Assembly: GCA_022736605.1 (NCBI GenBank)
Contig: DZDB01000009.1
Span: 1-27,789, forward strand
Length of the DNA stretch: 27,789 nucleotides
From: Sideroxydans lithotrophicus
GTDB taxonomy: Bacteria; Pseudomonadota; Gammaproteobacteria; Burkholderiales; Sulfuriferulaceae
Direction: 5' to 3'
The notes under the pieces are model-generated. The model did not search any database, was not told where the DNA came from, and saw nothing but the letters and a program-made list of their open reading frames with translations. Position numbers and translations under genes: made by a program. This document shows, piece after piece, positions 1-6,752 of this stretch; the first letter of the stretch is position 1; the number at the start of each line of letters is the position of its first letter.

Positions 1-372
1 GCGATCCAGCGTCGCCTGAAACGCCAGGCTCGCCTCGTTCAGGATAGATTTCAGGCGGCAGCCGGGCGCCAGTACGCAGTGATTTGTGTCGCGATTAAAG
101 CATTCTGCAATGTCAAAATTCGGTTCGCTGCCGCGCACCACATCGCCAATTTGAATCTGTTCAGGCGGGCGCGCCAGCGCCAAGCCGCCATTTTTGCCGC
201 GCAGCGTATGAATAAAGCCTTGCTGCGCGAGACTGTGTACCACTTTAACCAGATGGTTACGGGAAATGCCATAGAACCCGGCGATTTCGGTAATGGTCGC
301 CCATCCATCGGTTTTCATCCCAAGGTAGACCAGCACGCGCAGAGAGTAGTCAGTGTATCGGGTAAGTTGCAT
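1..372 (-). CDS. nsrR: Rrf2-family NO-sensing repressor NsrR (3' end cut by window edge)
   Basis: This is a winged-helix Rrf2 regulator; 124 residues are visible before the frame runs off base 1, against about 140-150 for the family, so only the C-terminal tail is missing. The start is MQLTRYTDYSLRVL at 372. The DNA-binding helices occupy roughly residues 1-60 (SRNHLVKVVHSL is the recognition region). Three cysteines at 91, 99 and 105 (CX7CX5C) match the Fe-S cluster ligands of NsrR rather than the closer-spaced IscR set, and Asp8 is present, the fourth ligand described for Streptomyces NsrR. NsrR loses repression when NO attacks its cluster. The gene is divergent from a truncated-globin/reductase pair that has an NsrR operator in front, which supports the assignment independently. 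Confidence 0.85.
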   Translation of the reverse strand, partial: MQLTRYTDYSLRVLVYLGMKTDGWATITEIAGFYGISRNHLVKVVHSLAQQGFIHTLRGKNGGLALARPPEQIQIGDVVRGSEPNFDIAECFNRDTNHCVLAPGCRLKSILNEASLAFQATLDR

Positions 373-415
373 AAAAGGCTTGACGCCCATGTAGGGTAGA
401 AATTACGATGTCCAT

Positions 416-438
416 AAGATGTTTCTTATATGGCTACT
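416..438. promoter_or_regulatory. Possible weak second NsrR site near nsrR promoter
   Basis: The left arm AAGATGTTTCT (416-426) matches 9 of 11 positions of the NsrR half-site, but the right arm (428-438) matches only about 6 of 11. It lies about 45 bp upstream of the nsrR start and could serve autoregulation. The assignment is inference from a degenerate match. Confidence 0.3.
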
Positions 439-495
439 TTGCATGGCTAGATATTACATCGTGAAAGGTCGTCAAGACCTGTTTTTTTGCCCATT

Positions 496-518
496 AAGAT
501 GTATTTTAAATGCACCTT
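496..518. promoter_or_regulatory. NsrR operator upstream of globin/reductase operon
   Basis: The arms are AAGATGTATTT (496-506) and AAATGCACCTT (508-518) around a central T; 9 of 11 positions are complementary, and the arms follow the proteobacterial NsrR consensus (AAGATGYATTT and its inverse). The site ends 37 bp before the globin ATG, where it would overlap the promoter. It lies between a divergent nsrR and NO-detoxification genes, which is the classical arrangement. Confidence 0.82.
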
Positions 519-555
519 AAATCGTTTAGACAATACTTTATCCAGGAGTGACGCA

Positions 556-924
556 ATGAGTAACGATCTGTATCAGAAAATTGGTGGCGAAGCGGCTGTG
601 AATGCGGCGGTTGATGTGTTTTATCGTCGGGTGTTGAGCGACGACCGGATTAGCGATTTTTTTGACGATGTTGATATGGAACGCCAGGCTGCCAAACAGA
701 AGGCGTTTCTGACCATGGCGTTTGGCGGCCCGGTGCATTACACCGGCGCGGATATGCGCAAAGGCCACGCTCACCTGGTCGCGCGTGGTTTGAACGACAG
801 CCATTTCGACGCCGTGGTTGAGTGTCTGGTGGGGGCGCTGCAAGAGTTGAATGTGCCTGCCGAGCTGATAGGCGAAGTCGGCGCAGTCTGCGAAACCACG
901 CGCAATGATGTGTTAGGCAAATAG
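556..924 (+). CDS. Group I truncated haemoglobin (trHbN/GlbN type)
   Basis: This is a 122-aa 2-on-2 globin beginning MSNDLYQKIGG. The ATG at 556 is chosen because AGGAG sits at 544-548 and the family starts here; the frame is open further upstream but would run through the operator. Tyr23 in VFYRRVL is at the B10 position that hydrogen-bonds bound ligand, and His71 in MRKGHAHL aligns with the proximal haem ligand of Nostoc GlbN. Gln44 and Gln48 are candidate distal residues. Group I truncated globins can oxidise NO to nitrate with bound O2. The NsrR operator in front and the reductase gene 22 bp downstream suggest exactly that role here, although O2 binding or NO reduction cannot be excluded from sequence. 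Confidence 0.88.
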   Translation: MSNDLYQKIGGEAAVNAAVDVFYRRVLSDDRISDFFDDVDMERQAAKQKAFLTMAFGGPVHYTGADMRKGHAHLVARGLNDSHFDAVVECLVGALQELNVPAELIGEVGAVCETTRNDVLGK

Positions 925-946
925 AAGCAGACCGGGATCGAGCGCC

Positions 947-1924
947 ATGACGCAATTGCACTTCAACGAAGCGGTATATCAGTGCGAGCCGGGCGAGTCG
1001 GTATTGGACGCGCTCACCCGGCAGGGTGTTTCGATCCCCTCATCATGCCGTAATGGCGTGTGCCAGACCTGCATGATGCAGTCAGCCGATGCCAATGTGC
1101 CCAGTGCCGCGCAGAATGGCCTGAAAAGCACATTGCAGGCACAAAATTATTTTCTGGCCTGTGTCTGTCGTCCCACAACAGATATGGACATCAGCTTGCC
1201 AGATAGCAGCGACAGGCTATTGCCAGCGACCGTGACCGCGCTGCGTCAGCTCAATGATGAGGTGGTTTGTGTCGGCCTGGATTGTCCGTCTTTACCGGAT
1301 TATCGCGCTGGGCAGTTCATCAACGTATACCGCGACACGGGGTTTTCACGCAGCTATTCGCTCGCGAGCGTGCCGTCTGATCCCTATTTGCGTCTGCATG
1401 TGCGGCGCTTGCCGGCGGGGCGCATGAGCAACTGGGTGCACGATGAGCTGAAAATAGGTGACAGCCTGCACATCAGCGCGCCGGTGGGGGCTTGCTTTTA
1501 TTTGCCGGGCGCAGCGCAACAGCCGTTACTGCTGATCGGTACCGGCTCAGGTCTGGCGCCGTTGATGGGGATATTGCGTGACGCGCTCAATCAGCAGCAT
1601 GCCGGCGCGATCCATTTGTATCATGGCAGCCGCGATGCGGCGGGTTTGTATCTGGTGGACGAGCTGCGCGAAATGGCTGCGCAGCATCCGCACTTTCATT
1701 ACACGCCGTGCGTTTCAGGCGGCTCGGCAAGTTCGATTCACCAGCCGGGGCGCGCGGTCGATGTGGCGCTGGCGGCGCACCCTGATCTGACTGGCTGGCG
1801 TGTTTATCTGTGTGGCAATCCGGATATGGTCAAGTCAGCGCGAAAAAAAGCCTATCTTGCCAAGGCCGCGATGAACGATATTCATGCGGATGCGTTTGTG
1901 CGTGTCGCGGCAGCAAATCAGTAG
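947..1924 (+). CDS. 2Fe-2S ferredoxin / FAD / NAD(P) oxidoreductase, putative globin reductase
   Basis: This is a 325-aa phenol-hydroxylase/CDP-6-deoxy-glucoseen-reductase-like protein. The N-terminus is a plant-type ferredoxin with Cys34, Cys39, Cys42 and Cys72 (CX4CX2CX29C). A flavin-binding barrel follows with the RSYSLAS motif around 135-141, then an NAD-binding lobe with LLIGTGSGLAPLMG and the C-terminal VYLCGNPDMV. It would pass electrons from NAD(P)H through FAD to the iron-sulfur centre and on to a partner. The gene lies 22 bp after the truncated globin behind an NsrR operator, so the globin is the natural partner; this is inference. The ribosome site is weak (GGGA at 933-936), suggesting translational coupling. 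The last 7 bp overlap the convergent cupin gene. Confidence 0.85.
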   Translation: MTQLHFNEAVYQCEPGESVLDALTRQGVSIPSSCRNGVCQTCMMQSADANVPSAAQNGLKSTLQAQNYFLACVCRPTTDMDISLPDSSDRLLPATVTALRQLNDEVVCVGLDCPSLPDYRAGQFINVYRDTGFSRSYSLASVPSDPYLRLHVRRLPAGRMSNWVHDELKIGDSLHISAPVGACFYLPGAAQQPLLLIGTGSGLAPLMGILRDALNQQHAGAIHLYHGSRDAAGLYLVDELREMAAQHPHFHYTPCVSGGSASSIHQPGRAVDVALAAHPDLTGWRVYLCGNPDMVKSARKKAYLAKAAMNDIHADAFVRVAAANQ

Positions 1925-2409
1925 CGGGTGAGTGCGGCCGTCGTAAGGCGGTCACCCACTTGCGCGCTGGCGTACCAGGCATTCAATGCGGCATTGTCCG
2001 CCGGGTCGTCGCCCGCAAAGCCGGGCAAATAATCGGCTTCGCCAATCGGGCGATACGGCCCATGTTTGACTTCAAAAATCACGCCGCCTTGATCCAGCGA
2101 CAGCACGGCGTGCAATTCGCCTGCGCCGTGCTCCAGCACCTTGCAGTCTTCGCCCAGCAGGCTGCGCTGGGTAACGGTGCCGTCAGCGTCGAAATACAGC
2201 ACGACGAACCGCCCGCGTAGCGCGCTGAGCATTTCCCACGTCTGTTCATGGCGATGCGGACGAATACAGGTGCCGGGTTCCATGGCGATGGCGAGGCGCT
2301 GGATCGGATCGTTCAGATCGGCGTGCAGGTTGTGGTTGGCACGCAGGCGCGGCGATTGCCGCGCCGCTGCGCTGAGGGCGTCGAGCCGGGTTTCGGTAAG
2401 GATTTTCAA
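1918..2409 (-). CDS. WbuC-family cupin metalloprotein
   Basis: This is a 163-aa single-domain cupin of the WbuC type, a family often seen near O-antigen or sugar genes but with no settled reaction. The core is RPHRHEQTWEML, with metal-binding His54 and His56 and a glutamate five residues on, and a later His in GELHAVLSL (numbering from the TTG at 2415, two codons upstream of the chosen start). The NHNLH segment is typical of the family. No ATG is available; the TTG at 2409 is preferred because GGAG lies 6 bp upstream, and the resulting N-terminus (MKILTETRLDAL) aligns with the family. An in-frame TTG at 2415 sits too close to the ribosome site. The 3' end overlaps the convergent reductase gene by 7 bp. 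Confidence 0.8.
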   Translation of the reverse strand: MKILTETRLDALSAAARQSPRLRANHNLHADLNDPIQRLAIAMEPGTCIRPHRHEQTWEMLSALRGRFVVLYFDADGTVTQRSLLGEDCKVLEHGAGELHAVLSLDQGGVIFEVKHGPYRPIGEADYLPGFAGDDPADNAALNAWYASAQVGDRLTTAALTRY

Positions 2410-2415
2410 GTGCAA

Positions 2416-2419
2416 CTCC
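2416..2419 (-). promoter_or_regulatory. Shine-Dalgarno GGAG deciding a TTG start
   Basis: GGAG on the minus strand lies 6 bp before the TTG at 2409 and directly abuts the alternative TTG at 2415, so it favours 2409 as the cupin start. Confidence 0.55.
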
Positions 2420-2455
2420 GCGATTTAAAACCCGGATGTTACCGCGCTTGCGAGC

Positions 2456-2767
2456 TTAATGCAGCGTCTCGTTGGCTGGCGTGAACAGCGGCAAATCATT
2501 GCGATGCGCGGACATGGTCAGGAAGTCGGCGCGCGGCAACGCGGAAAAATGTTCGCCGTTGTGGCTGTGGTTTACCGCATCGTAGCATTCTGATGGCGCG
2601 CCAATAATGGCGGCCAGATAGACTTCCAGCTCGGCCGCATCGACGCGCAGTTCACCGAACGGATCATGTGCGTCGCGAGCTCTCCAGAATAACGCCGGAT
2701 CCCAGTCGTGGTATTGAACTGCCGGGTTCAGAAACCAGTCTTTCAGTTTGTGCTCAAGTGCGTTCAT
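2456..2767 (-). CDS. Unknown small protein, tandem paralogue B
   Basis: This 103-aa soluble protein starts MNALEHKLKDWF, with a strong ribosome site (AGGAG) 7 bp upstream. I do not recognise a named family. It is clearly paralogous to the gene immediately upstream. Shared positions include the DW/SW-P-LFW segment near residue 25, DPFG/QPFG, a D-x-x-ELEV stretch, G-x-PSEC, and a C-terminal P-R-x-DFL followed by a basic segment and LPL. It has no signal peptide or membrane segment. The 54-bp gap and shared strand suggest co-transcription with paralogue A. Confidence 0.7.
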   Translation of the reverse strand: MNALEHKLKDWFLNPAVQYHDWDPALFWRARDAHDPFGELRVDAAELEVYLAAIIGAPSECYDAVNHSHNGEHFSALPRADFLTMSAHRNDLPLFTPANETLH

Positions 2768-2821
2768 GGCGATCTCCTGCCGGTGGTGGTCTACCAATAT
2801 AGACTATCGCGCAGAGAACGT

Positions 2822-3121
2822 TCAGCGGTAGACGCGCGTCAACAACGGCAGCTCGTGACGTCGCGCGTTGGCAGCAAGAAAGTCGCCGCGCGGCATGTAA
2901 TCGCCGCGCGCACTGGATTCCGCATTCAGTGCAGCAAGGCATTCGGATGGTTGACCGAGCAGGCTGGCAAACAGCACTTCGAGTTCGCGCGGGTCGACTT
3001 TCAGTGCACCAAACGGCTGGCGCGCGTCGATGGCTTTCCAGAACAGCCCTGGCTCCCAGCTGTGCGCCTGAATTTCAGGTTGCTGATAAAGTCGGATGAG
3101 TTTTTCTTCAAGCGTGGGCAT
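2822..3121 (-). CDS. Unknown small protein, tandem paralogue A
   Basis: This 99-aa protein starts MPTLEEKLIRLYQQP. The ATG at 3121 is chosen over an in-frame start at 3145 because it aligns with the start of the downstream paralogue and has GGA about 8 bp upstream. It shares the GLFWKAIDARQPFG, DPRELEV and GQPSEC blocks with paralogue B. Function is unknown; the invariant Trp and Cys residues are candidates for a conserved core. A possible -10 box TATACT lies on the minus strand at 3154-3159. The divergent EVE gene begins only 51 bp away. Confidence 0.7.
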   Translation of the reverse strand: MPTLEEKLIRLYQQPEIQAHSWEPGLFWKAIDARQPFGALKVDPRELEVLFASLLGQPSECLAALNAESSARGDYMPRGDFLAANARRHELPLLTRVYR

Positions 3122-3172
3122 GTTGAATTCCAGTAAAATCGGCAAAGACCAACAGTATAGGATGAAGCCGTG

Positions 3173-3628
3173 ATGCGTTACTGGTTAATGAAGTCGGAAC
3201 CGTCCGACGTGAGCATAGATGATCTGGCCGCCATGCCGGATCAGAGCGTGGCCTGGTATGGGATTCGCAATTATCAGGCGCGCAATTTCATGCGTGATCA
3301 GATGCAGGTGGGCGACAAGGTGCTGTTTTATCATTCCAGCTGTGCCGAACCCGGCATTGCGGGGCTGGCGGAAGTCAGCCGTCTGGCGTATCCAGATGAG
3401 ACGCAGTTTGACGTCAAGCATAAATATTTTGACGCCAAGGCGACGCGCGAGGCACCGCGCTGGATGAATGTGGATGTGAAACTGGTGCGCAAGACGCGCT
3501 TGATGGCGTTGAAGGAAATCCGTGACACGCCTGAGCTCGCGACCATGCGTATCCTGCAAAAAGGCAACCGGCTGTCGATTACGCCGATTGACCCGAGGGA
3601 GTACAACTATATTGTCGGCGTGCTGTAA
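3173..3628 (+). CDS. EVE domain protein (thymocyte nuclear protein 1-like)
   Basis: This 151-aa protein is a single EVE domain, a fold of the PUA superfamily thought to bind modified nucleobases. The N-terminus MRYWLMKSEP is the family signature, followed by VAWYGIRNYQARNFM and GDKVLFYHSS, and it ends NRLSITPIDPREYNYI. Length is normal for stand-alone bacterial members. A GTG one codon upstream (3170) is an alternative start; the ATG matches family N-termini. It stops 8 bp before the convergent small gene. Its substrate cannot be told from the sequence. Confidence 0.85.
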   Translation: MRYWLMKSEPSDVSIDDLAAMPDQSVAWYGIRNYQARNFMRDQMQVGDKVLFYHSSCAEPGIAGLAEVSRLAYPDETQFDVKHKYFDAKATREAPRWMNVDVKLVRKTRLMALKEIRDTPELATMRILQKGNRLSITPIDPREYNYIVGVL

Positions 3629-3636
3629 GCCTGTTC

Positions 3637-3843
3637 TCAGGCCGCATGTTGGCCCTGGCGTGAGTATTTCTGGAAAGCACGGGCGAATTCTTCAAAGCTG
3701 ATTTCCTTTACCACGTAACCATCCCGGCTTGGATAAGGCGTGTCCAGATCGCATTGCGCCTTGGTTTGTGGCCTGGTTATCTTGCGTATCTCCTTGCTCA
3801 TCTCAGGCGCCGAGGTAAAAGTGCGTTCAATGAATTTCAACAT
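3637..3843 (-). CDS. Small hypothetical protein
   Basis: This 68-aa basic protein (MLKFIERTFTSAPEMSKEI...) has no recognisable domain, signal peptide or membrane helix. It is accepted as a gene because AGGA lies about 9 bp before the ATG, it fills the gap exactly up to the convergent EVE gene, and it has an ordinary amino-acid composition. Function is unknown. Confidence 0.5.
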   Translation of the reverse strand: MLKFIERTFTSAPEMSKEIRKITRPQTKAQCDLDTPYPSRDGYVVKEISFEEFARAFQKYSRQGQHAA

Positions 3844-4137
3844 GGTGTGCGTCCTGAAAGATTCCGTTTGTATGTTGATGCAGCAGAACCCGTGCCAGAC
3901 CGGCGCGGTAAACTTTAAAAATTAATCGGCTGGTTGCGTCAAAAACCAGTGAAATGCTCGTTGCAGTTTGATTTTTAAGTTCTAATGCTGGAAATCAGTG
4001 TACTGCGAAATAAAAAATCAGACTGTTAAGGACTGTTAATTACACTTGCTGGCGACGGTTTGCTGCATGCCGTGCCGGGTGGCTGTAGTAGAGATGTCTG
4101 TGTCGGTGATTTCTCCCCACGCTTTGTAGGCAAAAAG
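3844..4137. other. AT-richer intergenic region upstream of GST operon
   Basis: I see no gene here. The middle of the region (about 3900-4050) is visibly richer in A/T than its surroundings. It contains a tandem ten-base repeat at 4021-4040 and a weak sigma70-like pair, TTGCAG (3961-3966) and TAATGC (3983-3988) with a 16-bp spacer, that could drive the GST operon. Confidence 0.5.
4021..4040. repeat. Two-copy 10-bp tandem repeat
   Basis: GACTGTTAAG is followed at once by GACTGTTAAT, so 9 of 10 bases repeat, about 100 bp before the GST start. It may be a regulator site or chance. Confidence 0.6.
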
Positions 4138-4851
4138 ATGACACGCCTGTCGAAACTTGAACAAATGTCACACACCGGGAAACCTGTTTTATTTCACTTC
4201 TGGTCGTCGATGGCCGCGCAACGGGTGCGTCTGGCGCTGGCTTTCAAGCGCGTGGATTACCATGCCGTGCCGCTGCAGCGCGACGACGACGCGACTTTTT
4301 TCGAATTGGGTATCGCCCATGCAGAATTTGCACTGCGCCTGCCTGATGGCCGGGTGTATACCGATTCGCTGGCGCTGCTGCCACAGTTGGATACGCTGCT
4401 GGGCGGCACGCCGATCAGGGTGGACGACGCCAGCTGGAACGCGCTGCTGGACTGGCGCAGTCGGATAGATGCGGTGCTGGCCCGGCTGCATGCGCCGGTG
4501 GCACCGGCGTTTGCTGATATCGGTGCCGATGCCGCCAGCCTGGCGGCGTACAAGGCCGACATCCAGCACCGCTATGGCATGAGCGTGGAAGCGCTGTCGA
4601 ATGACCGTTACGATGGCTACCAGCAGTTCGCCGCGCTGTCGCACTTGCCGGAACTCGGGCGACACCTCAGTCAGCAGCGGTTTTATCTGGGCGGCCAACT
4701 CAGCGCCTGCGACCTGGTGCTGGCCTGCGACCTGTTTCCGCTACAATTGCTAGATGGTGTGACGCTGCCCATGGATCTGCTGTATTACATCGAACGCGTT
4801 GAAAAGACCTGCGGCGCGAGCCTGCGCGAGGGTCTCATCATGCAACATTAA
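4138..4851 (+). CDS. Glutathione S-transferase-like protein
   Basis: This 237-aa protein has the two-domain GST layout. A thioredoxin-like N-terminus (VLFHFWSSMAAQRVRLALAFKRVDY) places a Ser pair where the catalytic Ser/Cys lies in zeta/SspA-like GSTs. The beta-beta-alpha part has RLPDGRVYTDSLAL, with the Asp-Ser pair that recognises the gamma-glutamyl group. A helical C-terminal domain ends with RFYLGGQLSACDLVLACDLFPL. The ATG at 4138 is chosen for the AGG about 7 bp upstream; the frame is open to 4060. It heads a tight run with the next three genes. Substrate is not predictable. Confidence 0.75.
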   Translation: MTRLSKLEQMSHTGKPVLFHFWSSMAAQRVRLALAFKRVDYHAVPLQRDDDATFFELGIAHAEFALRLPDGRVYTDSLALLPQLDTLLGGTPIRVDDASWNALLDWRSRIDAVLARLHAPVAPAFADIGADAASLAAYKADIQHRYGMSVEALSNDRYDGYQQFAALSHLPELGRHLSQQRFYLGGQLSACDLVLACDLFPLQLLDGVTLPMDLLYYIERVEKTCGASLREGLIMQH

Positions 4852-4862
4852 AAGGAAATCAA

Positions 4863-5198
4863 ATGACTTTCATCGAACTTTTAAGCTACGTCGGCAGCCA
4901 CTGCAAATACGACATCATGGACGGCGATGTGAATGACACGCTCGCTAAATCCCAGGCGGGCACGCATAAAAATCCCATTGTCGGTAAAGTCATCGCCGAT
5001 ATGTACATCAATAGCGGCGTGAGCACACCGCAGGATGCCATCGAGCGCGCGCAGGCGATCAAGACGCTCGGCCCGATTCGCCTGTTTTACATGAAAGATG
5101 ACGCGCCGGTGGAAGGCTTCCGCCTGGTGGAAGACATCGTGCACAAGATTGATGGCGCATTCAACGACGAAGCGATGCGCCAGAAAGCCCAGCTCTAA
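4863..5198 (+). CDS. Conserved-looking 111-aa protein of unknown function
   Basis: This 111-aa soluble, acidic protein (MTFIELLSYVGSHCKYDIMDG...) has no family I can name. Predicted helices predominate and there is no signal or membrane segment. A good ribosome site (AAAGGAAA) precedes the ATG. It lies 11 bp after the GST gene and 2 bp before the TauE/SafE exporter gene, so it is almost certainly translated as part of that operon. Confidence 0.7.
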   Translation: MTFIELLSYVGSHCKYDIMDGDVNDTLAKSQAGTHKNPIVGKVIADMYINSGVSTPQDAIERAQAIKTLGPIRLFYMKDDAPVEGFRLVEDIVHKIDGAFNDEAMRQKAQL

Positions 5199-5200
5199 AC

Positions 5201-6001
5201 GTGATCAGCGCGCATCTGCTGCAATATCTGGCGCTTGGGCTGGCGTCGGGTTTTGTCGCCGGGCTGCTGGGCGTAGGCGGTGGCTTGTTGATGGTGCCGG
5301 TGCTGGTGTTCATTTTTCATGCCGAGGGCTTCGCAGCGGATCAGGTGCTGCTGTTCGCGCTGGCGACCTCGCTCGCCGTCATCATGTTCACCTCGCTGTC
5401 CAGCGTCCGCGCGCACCACCAGCACGGCGCGGTGGACTGGCAGGCGCTGCGCCGCATCAGCCCTGGCATCATCAGTGGCACGCTGCTGGGTGCCTGGCTG
5501 GCGACCTTGCTGCCGTCGGTTTTCCTGCATTATTTCTTCGTCGCATTTTTGTTTTACGCAGCCACGCAAATGCTGCTCAACATCAAGCCCAAAGCGCATC
5601 GCGGCTTGCCCGGCACACCCGGCATGCTGCTCGCGGGCAATGTGATCGGCGTGGTATCAAGCTGGGTCGGGATTGGCGGCGGTACGCTGTCGGTGCCGTT
5701 TTTACTGTGGTGCAATACCAGAATGCACACGGCAATCGGCACCTCAGCCGCCATCGGCTTTCCCATCGCAGTGGCGGGCACGGTGGGTTATGTTGTATCC
5801 GGCTGGCACCTTGCTGCGCTCCCCGCCTACAGTCTGGGTTATGTGTATTTGCCCGCGCTGGGTCTGGTGGCGGCTGCCAGCATCCTCACCGCGCCGCTTG
5901 GTGCCCGCGCCGCACACCGTCTGCCGGTGGCAACACTGAAGAAAATTTTTGCCATACTGCTCTATAGCCTGGGCGTAAAAATGGCATTAAGCCTCGCCTG
6001 A
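5201..6001 (+). CDS. TSUP-family (TauE/SafE) membrane exporter
   Basis: This 266-aa integral membrane protein has about eight hydrophobic helices and the inverted-repeat signature of the TSUP family: GLLGVGGGLLMVPVL near residue 22 and SWVGIGGGTLSVPFL near residue 152. Members export sulfite, sulfoacetate or other organic anions. The GTG at 5201, 2 bp after the previous stop and without its own ribosome site, implies translational coupling. With a GST upstream, export of a sulfur compound is conceivable, but the substrate is unproven. Confidence 0.85.
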   Translation: MISAHLLQYLALGLASGFVAGLLGVGGGLLMVPVLVFIFHAEGFAADQVLLFALATSLAVIMFTSLSSVRAHHQHGAVDWQALRRISPGIISGTLLGAWLATLLPSVFLHYFFVAFLFYAATQMLLNIKPKAHRGLPGTPGMLLAGNVIGVVSSWVGIGGGTLSVPFLLWCNTRMHTAIGTSAAIGFPIAVAGTVGYVVSGWHLAALPAYSLGYVYLPALGLVAAASILTAPLGARAAHRLPVATLKKIFAILLYSLGVKMALSLA

Positions 6002-6020
6002 ACCCATGAAGGAGAATGCA

Positions 6021-6752
6021 ATGCGCGCAATCTGGATGCTGGTTTTACTGATGCTGGCGGGCACGGCGCTGGCAGCCGATTATGCCCGAGAGAAAAACTG
6101 GGCGGATGAAGTGGTACCCGGCGTGGTGGTGGGTGATGCGGTATATCTGGAACAGGCCAACGGCCACAAATTCCTCACCCTCTACACGGTCGCAAAAAAC
6201 CCGAAAGCCGCGCTGATTATCGTGCATGGGCAGGGGATCCATCCCGACTGGGGCTTGATTGGCGTGTTGCGCAGCCAGCTGGCTGATCGTGGCTACACCA
6301 CGCTGTCGGTGCAAATGCCGGTGCTGGACAGCGCGGCCAAGGCGTCGGCTTATCCGGCCACGTTTCCCGAGGCTGTACAGCGGTTGCAGCTGGCGGTGGA
6401 TTTTCTCAAGGCCAAAGGCTATCGGAAAATCGCCATCGTGTCGCACAGCGTGGGGTCGCGCATGAGTGATGCGTATATGACTGCAAAGCCGGATCCGGAC
6501 GTCAAGGCGTGGGTGGCGATTGGCATGCCCACTGCGGCGGATTACCGCAAGGTCAAGGTGCCGGTGCTGGATTTGTATGGCGAGAATGACCTGCCTGAGG
6601 TGCTCAAGGGCGCCGCTGCGCGCAAGGCCGGATTGCAGACTAAACCCGGTTCAGAACAGATCGTTGCGCCCCATGCTGATCATTTCTTTACCGACAAGGA
6701 CGCGCTGCTGGTCGATAGCGTGACGCACTACCTGGATCAGCGCTTCAAGTAG
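6021..6752 (+). CDS. Secreted alpha/beta-hydrolase-like protein (DUF3530 type)
   Basis: This 243-aa protein has a signal peptide (MRAIWMLVLLMLAGTALA, cleavage before AD). The ATG at 6021 follows a near-perfect AAGGAG at 6009-6014; an in-frame ATG at 6006 would put that site inside the gene. The fold is seen from AALIIVHGQGIHPDW, the nucleophile elbow SHSVGS with Ser143 (the first Gly of GxSxG replaced by Ser), the LYGEND loop with a likely catalytic Asp190, and APHADHFF with His218/His221. It probably acts in the periplasm on an unknown ester or amide. It is the last gene of the GST-TSUP run, and its stop overlaps convergent purC by 8 bp. Confidence 0.75.
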   Translation: MRAIWMLVLLMLAGTALAADYAREKNWADEVVPGVVVGDAVYLEQANGHKFLTLYTVAKNPKAALIIVHGQGIHPDWGLIGVLRSQLADRGYTTLSVQMPVLDSAAKASAYPATFPEAVQRLQLAVDFLKAKGYRKIAIVSHSVGSRMSDAYMTAKPDPDVKAWVAIGMPTAADYRKVKVPVLDLYGENDLPEVLKGAAARKAGLQTKPGSEQIVAPHADHFFTDKDALLVDSVTHYLDQRFK

